Below, in pieces: positions 51,784-60,660 of a stretch of DNA of 64,000 bases. Under the pieces are notes generated by a model. The model saw only the letters and a list, made by a program, of their open reading frames with translations. It did not search any database and was not told the DNA's origin. The translations under genes and the position numbers were made by a program. How positions within the stretch are numbered: position 1 is the first letter of the stretch; the number at the start of each line of letters is the position of its first letter. The stretch is from Trichoplusia ni (Eukaryota > Arthropoda > Insecta > Lepidoptera > Noctuidae): the NCBI RefSeq assembly GCF_003590095.1, contig NC_039502.1:4255753-4319752 (forward strand), in the 5' to 3' direction.

Positions 51784-52057
51784 TCATAATAATAATAATA
51801 TAATAATAATAATATCATGGGACAAGTCACACACGGTTATCTGATCCCAAGCTAAGCAGAGCTTGTGTTATGGTAACCAGACAACTGATAAACTTACTTA
51901 TATATTTCTAAATACATACATATTATAGATAAATTACACCCAGACACCAGAACAAATGATCATGCTCATCACACAACATTTGTCCTGGGCGGGAATCGAA
52001 CCCACGACCTCCGGTATAGCAGTCAGGGTCACTAACCACTAGACCAACAGGCCCGTC
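51784..52057 (-). mobile_element. tRNA-derived SINE, near full length
   Basis: Minus strand: a tRNA-like head with A box TGGTCTAGTGG (52046-52036) and B box GGTTCGATTCC (52002-51992), a body containing ACAAATGTTGTGTGATGAGC and CAGTTGTCTGGTTACCATAA, and an (ATT)n tail at the left end. It interrupts the coding-like block between segments 3 and 4. No clear target duplication seen. Confidence 0.8.
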
Positions 52058-52062
52058 ATTTA

Positions 52063-52366
52063 AGAATAAAACTGAAGACGTTCAACCGATACTAACTATG
52101 ATTGGAGTACGAGAGAATGTTCGTTTTTAAGCTTGATTAGATTATAATTTGCCATTTACATTATTAACTTTCTCTTCTTTATCTTTCGAACGTGAGTATC
52201 CTGTTCCATATAAATGCTCCAAAGCTATTGATTTACAACTATCTCAGATTTACACTTCTAATTCAAGTCATTAAAATACAAACATTGAAAGCTTTAATCA
52301 AATATTTAAATTGGAACCGAAACTAGACGTTCAGATGGTTGTTGGAATTCATGTCAATATTTAAAT
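52063..52366 (+). pseudogene. Decayed coding block, segment 4 (unidentified)
   Basis: Begins right after the SINE. One frame reads NKTEDVQPILTMIGVRENV, two close stops, then FEREYPVPYKCSKAIDLQLS and further, a TAA, and IESFNQIFKLEPKLDVQMVV before a final TAA near 52364. With the SINE removed it abuts segment 3, so both were probably one exon. Not recognised. Confidence 0.4.
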
Positions 52367-52369
52367 TAA

Positions 52370-52835
52370 AGGCTTTATTACGACATAGTCGTTTTAAAAC
52401 TTCGAAGTTAATTAGCTTTGTGTTAAGTGAAATTAAAGTGAATTTGGTATGTCAAAACATTTTGAAACATAAACTTAATGTTTTGACTACTGAATATTTA
52501 TCACTTCTATGGTGAATATTGTTAGATTCTGAAGTATATCAGTTTGTAAGGCTAGTGACATAGCTACAATAGCTGATTTAATACAAGTACTGAAGTATTT
52601 ATTATTTGAACAAGAACTAGTCAAAAACATTCATTACCTATGAAATTCAGAAGCCTCATTACGAAACTGTCATTTAATAAGGACTAATATATTCCCCATG
52701 ACCACAAAACATGTTCATCAAACGTTAAATGGTACGACCAACGACAGCGCAACTCCATACAAATGAGTCACGGATTGTCAACAACAACTTTACTACCAAT
52801 TGTGTCCTAAATTACAACATAATCAATGCGGCAAC
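52370..52835. other. Non-coding stretch left of the LINE
   Basis: No exon or repeat boundary recognised. Confidence 0.4.
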
Positions 52836-53092
52836 CTCTTCATATATCGGTTTAAAGACATTTATTTTCTTATAAAAACTATACAGTTCATTTAAAATAA
52901 GATATGCATAACAAATTCAATTAAAATATGGTATCTCTAGCGCTTATTACTATTAATTACGAGATTGCTTACATAAACATTTTCTTTACTTAGAATAAGT
53001 TTCTATGTTAAATTTTATTACATTTCTTTAATAAGTATATATTATTTTTATATTTCTATATTCTGAACTAGAAATTATTTATAACGAGTCGC

Positions 53093-56008
53093 TTACAGTG
53101 TGCTGAGATATCTTTTTAGTTTCATTTTAAATACATTTATACTGCTGCTTTCTTTCACTTCTTTTGGTAAGTTGTTATACAGTTGTGCTCCCTCAAATAC
53201 TATTGTTTTTTTTCCGAAGTTAGTGCGTGGCTTCCTTAGTTGAATTTTGTTTTTATTATGTCTTAGATTATATGTAGTTTCTTTTTTGTGTAGTTTAATG
53301 TTTGTTTGTATTGTTAGGTTACTTATATTTCTAACTAGGATACAAGTACAATATGTGTAGAGTTGCGTAAGATTTAGTACGTAAGTCTTTTCGTATAGTG
53401 TTTTTGTTGGAGTCAAGTAGTTATAGTGGTGAAGCACCTTAATAATTTTATTTTGGGTAGTTTGTAATTGTTTCAAATGAGTGGCGGCGGCTGATCCCCA
53501 TATTTCAATCATGTACTCAAGGTTTGATTTTACTAACGAGTTATAGATAACATTGCGCACTTGATATGGTATGCAATGTGCTATTCTGCGAAGGCTTCCT
53601 AGTAGTGATGTTAACTTTGTGCGGATGTGATTGATATGGAGGTTCCACGTTAGTTTGTCATCTAACCACAGGCCCAAATATTTTTCCGCGTTTGAGCGTT
53701 TTATTGGTTCGTCATTAATAGTTAGCGGTGTGAATGTGGGTATCTGTTTATTTTTTGCAGTAAAAATCATATAGGATGTTTTTGAGGCGTTCACTGTTAA
53801 CAAGTTATATTTTAGCCACTCAGCAAGCAAATTCAGGTCTTTCTGTGCATCAGTCATGATTTCTTTGATTGACTTGTCAAAATAAAATAAACAGGTATCA
53901 TCCGCGTAAAGTGTTAAATGGCCACTGAGGCCTATTTTATTAATATTATTCACATAAATTAGGAATAGTAATGGACTTATGATCGAGCCTTGAGGACAGC
54001 CGTAATCCAAGTTCTGTGGCGAACTAACAAAATTACCCATTTTGACAACCTGTCTCCTATTTTGCATGTATGAATTAAAAATTTTGAGCGCTGTACCCCT
54101 CACGCCTATATTCTCTAATTTATCGAGTAATTTTTGAGGACTAACGGTGTCAAAACATTTTTTTAAATCGATAAATATACCTACAGCAAATTTTTTTTGG
54201 TCAATATTAATTTTAATTTTGGTTATTAAATCTATCGCAGCTGATAGTGTACTGGATTTGGATCGGAAACCATATTGTTCGTCAATTAAAAACTTTTTCT
54301 CATTTAGGTAGTTATTTAGCCGAGTGTATATCACACGCTCAAATATTTTGGAAAGTATGGGTAGTACAGAGACGGGCCTGTAATTGCCTGGATCTGATCT
54401 GCTGCCGGCCTTATAGATAGGACTGACCTTGGCTACCTTGAGTGTGTCGGGAAAAGTGCCATTTTGTAAACATTTGTTTATGCAGTTGGTTAATCTGTTT
54501 AGTATTATATTTTTTAAACATTTTATAGCTTTTGCGCTTATTCCGTCAAGCCCGGTACTTGTGTTGATATCAAGGTCATCTATAATTTTCGATATTTCTG
54601 GAGTGGTACAAGGTTCTAGTTTGTGTAGTGTTGTGTTGTGTGAGTATGTAGGGTCGTACATTAGTGTATTGCCGTTAGATGTATGGTACATGTGTGGTAT
54701 TTTATTAGCCAATTCTGAGCCTACTGACGTAAAAAATGAGTTAAATAAATCACAAGCAGCTTTACCTTCCGTGATGACACCTGTGTCGGATATTAGTTTT
54801 GGGGGAGCACTGATGTCCTTCGTTTTGTTTAACGCTAATTCATTAATCAGTTCCCACACTTTTTTAGGGTTGTTGGCATTGTTCTTAAACATGTTGTAGT
54901 AGTAGTTTCTCTTACGTTCTCTTATCATGGTTTTCACGCGGTTTTGTTCCTTATTGACACTTCTTTGTAGCCCTTCGTCCTTCGAGTTAGATTTAAGTAG
55001 TTGCCATAAGTTGTTTCGTAGTTTGATCGCGTCTAAAATATCTTTGGTAATCCAATCTTCCTGTGGTGGGTTCACTATTTTAGTTTTTTGGATCTTACTA
55101 TTGTTCACCTGTTCCAAGACAAAGTTCTCAAAGACAGAATACTCTTGCTCGTCGTTTTCATAATTAGCTTTTAGGGTGTTTTCATACAGACTTTCGTAGT
55201 TGATCGCTGTGTAAAGTTTTTTATTTTTTATTTTTGGTGCGAGATTGCCTATTTCAAGATAGATTTGCTTGTGATCAGACAAGGATGAATCGATTATTGA
55301 CATATTAAACGAGTGATTATTTATGTTTGTACAGACATGGTCTAGTATTGTATTGGTTGTGCTGGTTTCTCTAGTGCTGTATAATCTGCTTATTTTATTT
55401 AATAGTTCGTATCCGGTTTCTTTTATCTCGTTTTGATATTTCGTGGTATGTCTATTAGAAGTAAGCAAATCCATATTAAAATCTCCGAATACAATGGCTC
55501 GGCGTCGCCGTTCCAATTGCGCAGAATATACATCCAAGAAGTTGCTTATGTTTGTGTCTCCTGGCTTATATATCGCGCCAATGTTAAGCGATAATTTGTC
55601 TATGTGTATCCATAAGTAGTGATTTCCATTTTCACATAGCTCCTCGGTTATTTCATATTTGATACTTTTATGGATGAATATAGAAACCCCTCCACCTTTG
55701 CTGTTTTGTCTATAGTTATATACGTGTTTATAGTTCTGTATTTCGTATAGTTTGGCATCCTTTTCCGACGTGATCCATGTCTCTGTAAATATCAGTATGT
55801 GGGTAGTCCTTGGTATAGATTTTATTATGCAATTAATTTCTTCGAGCTTGCCAGCTGTTCGAATACTACGTAAGTTGGCGTAAAAGAACCTAAGTGCCGA
55901 TGGGTGCAATGGAATGTCCTCATAAGATTTCACTATGTAATGATTTAATCTATTATATTCATTTGATACAATTTCTTTTTGTTGTGAAGTGTTGATTAGT
56001 TTTTTTGA
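53093..56008 (-). CDS. LINE ORF2: APE endonuclease and reverse transcriptase
   Basis: An open frame of 971 codons before TAA. The N-terminal third is an apurinic-like endonuclease: RFFYANLRSI (Asn), IFTETWI (Glu), IGAIYKPG (Tyr), VFGDFNMDLL (Asp/Asn) and SDHKQI (catalytic Asp-His). The middle is a reverse transcriptase: NYRPVSVLPILSKIFERVI, GIFIDLKKCFDTV, PQGSIISPLLFLIYVNNI and the active-site LTLYADDTCLF. The tail carries SNLEYMIEIWG and ends with a FEGAQLYNNLPKEVK-type block common in CR1/L2 relatives; no RNase H or zinc knuckle is obvious. It nicks target DNA and copies the element RNA into it. The codon at 55933 is GTG, and the first in-frame ATG is the Met inside FNMDLL, too late to make a working endonuclease. 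Expression therefore needs fusion to ORF1, consistent with the heptamer at 56005-55999. Confidence 0.92.
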   Translation of the reverse strand, partial: SKKLINTSQQKEIVSNEYNRLNHYIVKSYEDIPLHPSALRFFYANLRSIRTAGKLEEINCIIKSIPRTTHILIFTETWITSEKDAKLYEIQNYKHVYNYRQNSKGGGVSIFIHKSIKYEITEELCENGNHYLWIHIDKLSLNIGAIYKPGDTNISNFLDVYSAQLERRRRAIVFGDFNMDLLTSNRHTTKYQNEIKETGYELLNKISRLYSTRETSTTNTILDHVCTNINNHSFNMSIIDSSLSDHKQIYLEIGNLAPKIKNKKLYTAINYESLYENTLKANYENDEQEYSVFENFVLEQVNNSKIQKTKIVNPPQEDWITKDILDAIKLRNNLWQLLKSNSKDEGLQRSVNKEQNRVKTMIRERKRNYYYNMFKNNANNPKKVWELINELALNKTKDISAPPKLISDTGVITEGKAACDLFNSFFTSVGSELANKIPHMYHTSNGNTLMYDPTYSHNTTLHKLEPCTTPEISKIIDDLDINTSTGLDGISAKAIKCLKNIILNRLTNCINKCLQNGTFPDTLKVAKVSPIYKAGSRSDPGNYRPVSVLPILSKIFERVIYTRLNNYLNEKKFLIDEQYGFRSKSSTLSAAIDLITKIKINIDQKKFAVGIFIDLKKCFDTVSPQKLLDKLENIGVRGTALKIFNSYMQNRRQVVKMGNFVSSPQNLDYGCPQGSIISPLLFLIYVNNINKIGLSGHLTLYADDTCLFYFDKSIKEIMTDAQKDLNLLAEWLKYNLLTVNASKTSYMIFTAKNKQIPTFTPLTINDEPIKRSNAEKYLGLWLDDKLTWNLHINHIRTKLTSLLGSLRRIAHCIPYQVRNVIYNSLVKSNLEYMIEIWGSAAATHLKQLQTTQNKIIKVLHHYNYLTPTKTLYEKTYVLNLTQLYTYCTCILVRNISNLTIQTNIKLHKKETTYNLRHNKNKIQLRKPRTNFGKKTIVFEGAQLYNNLPKEVKESSSINVFKMKLKRYLSTL

Positions 56009-56916
56009 TTACTTTTGTTTATGACGATTGTGGGTATTCCTTTTAAATATCTCAGGGTAAGGTCTTTTTCTCCATTTTCTAGGCGTCTATTCAACTCCTC
56101 TTTTATAGACTGCAAGATTTTTTGTTGTGTAGGTGTTTGATCATAATACACTTGTATGTTCTCGGGTAGTTTATTTTTAATACGTAGTAAGTTCCTTGGT
56201 GTATCAGTATTGGCAAAACATGCCTTAATAGGTCGGTTTTTGTTTGGAACGTATTTACCCAATCTCATACATTTAATTGGATTGGGACTTTCCGCTGTGA
56301 ATGTTGTGATTAGTTTTGTCACTTCTTCATAATCATATTTTTGTCTTACATTCGAGTTAGCGTTTATTGTTTCCGAGATACCCACTATTATGACATTTTT
56401 TTCGCGTTCACATCGGTCTTTAAGTTCCTGGATGATCTCTTCGTTATGAGCGATTGGCGTTTTGATAATTTGTGTATCAGTTTGTTGATTAATTTTAATT
56501 TGGTTGATTTCTTCTTCTAAGCGTTTGAACTTTTGCTGGGTTGTGTTATTGACAATTTTTATATTTTCTATTTCGGTGTTTATTAGGTCTATCTTTTCGG
56601 TAAAGTGTTCAATTTTCAAATTGATTGTTTTGGTTTCATCTTTAATTTCTGCTATTTCATCTCGAATTTGCTTAAGATTTTCATTTTGTTGCTTACCAAA
56701 GTCTTCCATAAACTTCATGATATCGCTTCTAAATCTATCTAATGTCTGATTGTAATCACTTTCTTCCGGTCGTATCTTTCGTTTTCTTAGGTTTACGTAG
56801 TATGGGGTATCTGAATCTTCATTATTGTTGTACGTCGACGTTGATTCGCTTGCACTCCCGCCGTAATCGCTCCCCGCTGTTAACTTGGACCCGGGCGGAG
56901 ATCGTTGTACATTCAT
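55996..56916 (-). CDS. LINE ORF1: coiled-coil RNA-binding protein
   Basis: 306 residues from the first ATG of the frame (56916) to TAA. The frame is open further 5', but only from a TTG. Residues 1-60 are Ser/Gly-rich and end with a basic NLRKRKIRPEE patch. About 60-150 form a long heptad-rich coiled coil (EIAEIKDETKTINLKIEHF and following). About 165-300 look like an RRM plus C-terminal domain as in L1-type ORF1 proteins (REKNVIIVGISE, IKCMRLGKYVPNKNRPIK, then YLKGIPTIVINK). Such proteins bind the element RNA as trimers and act as chaperones in the RNP. No CCHC knuckle. The last codons are CAA AAA AAC TAA, creating a frameshift heptamer at the very end. Confidence 0.88.
   Translation of the reverse strand: MNVQRSPPGSKLTAGSDYGGSASESTSTYNNNEDSDTPYYVNLRKRKIRPEESDYNQTLDRFRSDIMKFMEDFGKQQNENLKQIRDEIAEIKDETKTINLKIEHFTEKIDLINTEIENIKIVNNTTQQKFKRLEEEINQIKINQQTDTQIIKTPIAHNEEIIQELKDRCEREKNVIIVGISETINANSNVRQKYDYEEVTKLITTFTAESPNPIKCMRLGKYVPNKNRPIKACFANTDTPRNLLRIKNKLPENIQVYYDQTPTQQKILQSIKEELNRRLENGEKDLTLRYLKGIPTIVINKSNQKN
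55999..56005 (-). promoter_or_regulatory. Putative -1 frameshift site A AAA AAC
   Basis: The zero-frame codons are AAA AAC, preceded by A and followed at once by the ORF1 stop TAA. A slip of one base back lets translation continue CTA ATC AAC ACT... into ORF2 with no stop, giving a 1274-residue fusion. A AAA AAC is an established slippery heptamer in retroviral gag-pro genes. I see no strong hairpin or pseudoknot in the AT-rich 60 bases downstream; the adjacent stop codon may supply the pause. Confidence 0.65.
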
Positions 56917-57199
56917 TGTGTAGCTCGGTCGCGTAGGTGCGAGTGAGTCGAAAAATAGCAACGCCTCTCTTTACTCGAGGTGTAGAGGGAGGGTGGGTGC
57001 GCCTTCGTTGACGTTCCGTGATTCACACTGCTGCGGGGACACGGTTTTTTAGCCTATTTTGTCACTTTGTTTATTAACTTTAAAACTAATATCGTAAGGT
57101 TTATTTTACTTTGTAGTACTATTAATTAAATAAGAATATTTTCGAAACAACTAAGTATACGTCCGCACTCAGTAAGCGCCAGAGCTGACTTGATATATC

Positions 57200-58430
57200 A
57201 CTATGATTATCGCTTTTAGTTCTCTTAAACTTAACATTAATTGGCTCGACGATATTTCAAATGCTAATACGTTACAGAACAGTATTGTTGACATTAACTC
57301 TGTAATGTCAATATTGCACCATCGTGAGTTTGCTTAACCTAGTATTTCTATGTATCCGTTTTCTTCAAATACTTCACTTTCTGTTTTATATACTTCGTTG
57401 GATTCTTTACGAAATTTGTTTTGAGATCTGTCTTCGGATTTTTCGTCAGATTTTATGTGTGGATATTTATCGCGTACCACTTAAAAGCAAAGCTCACATA
57501 AACTCAACCATACCATCCATGATAATTTCTTTTACGATCAATAAACCCATAGTAAAGCACAATGTAATTAATACCCTCAAGGAGATCTTTCTTTTAGGTC
57601 TTATTTGTCAGGACTGGTAAAAGCCGTCAAGCCGGTCCATAAAACATGGGATCCTCTAGTCTGTATACGGAATTTCGTTGCCGTAGAATCGAATGTTAAT
57701 ATTCCATCGATTCTAGTAAAACAAAAGAGGGTTCGTGCCTAAACAAACGCCGTCGGGTGCCTCTAATTTGTTCGGATAATATTTGCCCAACTTTACTTCT
57801 CCGCTTCCTAAAATAGATAATGGGTTTTAGAAAGGATGTTTTTTAGACGTAGCGGTTCGAGCATCTAAAGAATAGTCCAAAAACTTTCATATTTGAAGTA
57901 TACAAACATGTAAATAAAATGGAAATCAATATTTCTGATGCCGTTAGCCTTCTTGTCCCACGCAAGTCGTTCATCTAGTCGCCGATAAACCTAAACTGTA
58001 AAATTAAATTAATGAAAAGGAAGTCAATAAAATTGCTTCGTCTGATAATAACTTGTACGGAGTACTGATAAAGACGCCGTACAAGGCTCTGATCGGAGGA
58101 CAGGTAGTCATGTAGGGGTCTCGCGATGACCCCAACAAATGTAAATAGAAAGTAAAGTATTAGAGATTGACACTAAACCTTAGTATTATAGAGATGGGGT
58201 TTTGAATTACATACATTTGATTTATTACGCAAAGATTGGTGTTGTCTTTCACACTTTCGATTCCTTATGTGATTGTGTTTTTTTTTGTATTTCTATCTAT
58301 CATCTATAGCTTAGCTTCAACTGAATCTGTCAAATAAATTCATACAAGATCAGCAGCATTATTTTTAATATGCTTTCACATGTAAAAATAATGTATACAA
58401 AAGAATATTTCGTATTTATGAGCTTTTTAC
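57200..58430. other. Non-coding stretch right of the LINE
   Basis: No supported gene. A small palindrome, ttgacatta...taatgtcaa, lies at about 57289-57311. Confidence 0.4.
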
Positions 58431-58436
58431 AGTTCT

Positions 58437-58622
58437 ATGTCAAAAATAATTTCATGCAAAAAAATAATTTTCCTTTCTATGACAATAATAGTGTCGATGC
58501 CCTGTTTTGTCGATACAGAAGTTATCACACATCAAAATAATCGATTACAAGTACATCAAAAATCAATTTTCCTCAGTTATGAAATTTACAAAAAAAGACG
58601 GGATTTATCATGTTGGCTCTAG
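58437..58622 (+). CDS. Possible small secreted peptide (61 codons)
   Basis: The ORF starts MSKIISCKKIIFLSMTIIVS, a plausible signal peptide with a Lys-containing n-region and hydrophobic core, then a short polar tail. No promoter, splice or homology support, and AT-rich DNA readily yields such hydrophobic starts. It overlaps another open frame that ends in a donor-like AAAAG|GTCAGT at about 58629. Confidence 0.2.
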   Translation: MSKIISCKKIIFLSMTIIVSMPCFVDTEVITHQNNRLQVHQKSIFLSYEIYKKRRDLSCWL

Positions 58623-58666
58623 CAAAAAGGTCAGTACTCTACGTTTATTTAATTCTCGATCTACCA

Positions 58667-58815
58667 TGAAACTGGCATTAGTTGTAACGTTTCTAACATT
58701 TAATATTATTGTAATGATTTGCGATACAGTTAGTTTATCGAACAAGTATATTTATTTAGTTACGAATCCGGCTTTTCGTCTTAATGAGCATCGTTTGTAT
58801 TTTAATCTGATTTAG
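58667..58815 (+). CDS. Possible small secreted peptide (49 codons)
   Basis: ATG at 58667 gives MKLALVVTFLTFNIIVMICD, a good signal-peptide profile, then a 28-residue tail with no Cys and no dibasic sites. The longer frame from 58507 would bury this start. No other support. Confidence 0.25.
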
Positions 58816-60017
58816 TTTTGCTAATCTAGTTTGTTGTGAATATTTTAGTCGATTAAAAAGCGAGGGATTGGTGTAAGATACTTAACTTAAATGTACATTT
58901 ATTTATAGTTTCGTGAACAGTTTTAATTTGTATGTGATTACAAATGATATCCACTGTGCAACGGTTTCTGTTTAGACAGATATTGTTTTGCAAAAGTATC
59001 ACAAAAGATTAAGCCATCAAAGTTTTATCTTAAAAAAATCTGACTGGTTCATTAAGAAGGTATTTATAAGTAGATGAGATTATTTTTAGATTCCATTGGA
59101 ACGCTGAACAATATAATTTATGCAAATTTAAATTTTATCAGTTAATAATCTATTTATGAGCCTAGATTTGAACTGTTTCCACCGTCTTTATATTCTCATC
59201 TAAGATAACAATCTTTGATAAAGATAGCATAAATAATCTTGAAAATAAGAACCAACTTGACATTTTAACAACTGATTCGTTTCTCGATAAAACATTTACG
59301 AACTCACAAATAAAAACATAAAAAAACTCTTTAATACAGATGCAGTTATTTTGGGTACATGTCATTTGGCCAAGTGACCTAAATAGCACAGAACTGCAGA
59401 CACTTAAACAAATAATACGTGATACTTAAAGGGACTAAAACGAAATAAACACCCACCTGCTCCCAACACTCCGTTTACTTTTTCCATTAACATTTCTATA
59501 GAGCTATGTAAGTACTTAAAAAATGAAACTTCTCAAATGTATTCCCATCACGTTGTCCATTGAGCGTTTAACAGCAATTCGAATTCTCTATTCATTATTT
59601 AATAAGGCAATGTAAGTCTATTAATTCGAAAGTTACGATTTCAATCAATGTATGAATATTTTTCTGAGTCTTAAAGGATGTGTGGAGAACTTGTTCGTTG
59701 AGATTTCTCATTTCAAGTTTATTTCTATGTGAGGCTGGTATAGAAAAACCTGGAGCATTAGTTATCAGACTGAGAAAGTTATGAATAGTAAAATTGTGAC
59801 GTAAATGTATGTATGCTGTATCGTAATGGTTGTATTTTGATAACTAAAGGGGACTGCATTCTTTTTGTAAGATAATTTAATGTAAAATAGCTTTACGCTT
59901 CTAGTTGGATGATCGCGGAAAAATGTTCTTGATTTAAACCTCATTTTCAATCCTTGTGCCTAGGGATTTAAATAAGCTTTTCTCATTAGCAAAGACATCC
60001 AAACTCATTTGGGGATC

Positions 60018-60115
60018 ACAGACAATAGCCTGTTCTAGGCTGGTATTGAACTCTCGACACGTTGCTTACAGTGGTGGTTTGGCGTGGCCACCTATACCAC
60101 TGAGATTTCTGTCTA
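60018..60115 (-). repeat. tRNA-like SINE head fragment
   Basis: Minus strand: CTCAGTGGTATAGGTGG (A-box-like) followed by GAGTTCAATACCAG (B-box-like) at tRNA spacing. Diverged; family differs from the 51.8 kb SINE. Confidence 0.45.
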
Positions 60116-60467
60116 TCACTTCCATTCATCTAACGAAATTAGTAATACTAATATGTACTACCCCGATTTATTCTATATTTAGCCCATACTATAATTAGTA
60201 TCTATGGATCCACTTACTCATGCATAATAAATGGAATTCAGGTAAAATGTTCAAGAACTGTACTTTTAATGCAAAATAACAGTAACTTCTTTTACACATT
60301 TACGATTTTATAACTTTGATACAGAAACTTGATACAAATAAGCCTTTTTGCAGTAGCGGCCGAAACAGTTATATCAAATGTAGTTAAGAATGTACAATAA
60401 TATTCTCAACTTTCACACAACGCACAAATTAAGCAAAGCAGACAACTATACATACTTATACTTTATG

Positions 60468-60540
60468 TCTATACTAATATATAATGCTGAAGAATTTGAT
60501 TGTTTGTTTGAACGCGTTAATATCAGGAACTACTGGTTCA
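60468..60540 (+). repeat. Helitron-like 5' fragment
   Basis: tctatactaatatataatgctgaag and gaacgcgttaatatcaggaactactgg match the first 75 bases or so of 39316-39592; the rest is lost. Confidence 0.6.
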
Positions 60541-60549
60541 AATTGAATA

Positions 60550-60660
60550 ATAATATAATGTGGATAAAGTACACCGTGTTCATCACACAAACATTTATGT
60601 TGGGTAACTCACGAGCAGTCAGGGCCACTTGAACCTCCATTAGACCAACGGGCAAGTCAA
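60550..60660 (-). repeat. SINE head fragment joined to the Helitron-like piece
   Basis: gttcatcacacaaacattt...gagcagtcagggccactt...attagaccaacgggcaa matches the head of the SINE at 51784-52057 with a deletion across the B box. It adjoins the truncated Helitron-like fragment directly. Confidence 0.55.

Larger units (their letters stand above)
52849..57188 (-). mobile_element. Full-length CR1/L2-like non-LTR retrotransposon
   Basis: About 4.34 kb on the minus strand: 5' UTR (57188-56917), ORF1, ORF2, and a short 3' UTR ending AAAATAAATGTCTTTAAACC near 52850. Both ORFs are intact, so the copy may be competent. A possible imperfect target duplication is cttcatatatc (52838-52848) and cttgatatatc (57189-57199), one mismatch in 11; the 5' end rests on that and is uncertain. 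APE endonuclease plus RT, no RNase H, and the RT C-terminal style place it in the CR1/L2/Daphne-like group of the Jockey superfamily; the exact clade is not determined. Confidence 0.8.

Noticed and set aside
54429..54899. 156-codon plus-strand open frame (and those at 54927, 56504, 56742)
   Set aside because: These lie antisense to the intact LINE ORF1 and ORF2 and have no independent features; they are shadows of the real frames.
57324..57620. 98-codon Leu/Ile/Phe-rich frame
   Set aside because: The start codon is not ATG and the composition is what AT-rich DNA gives; no coding periodicity.
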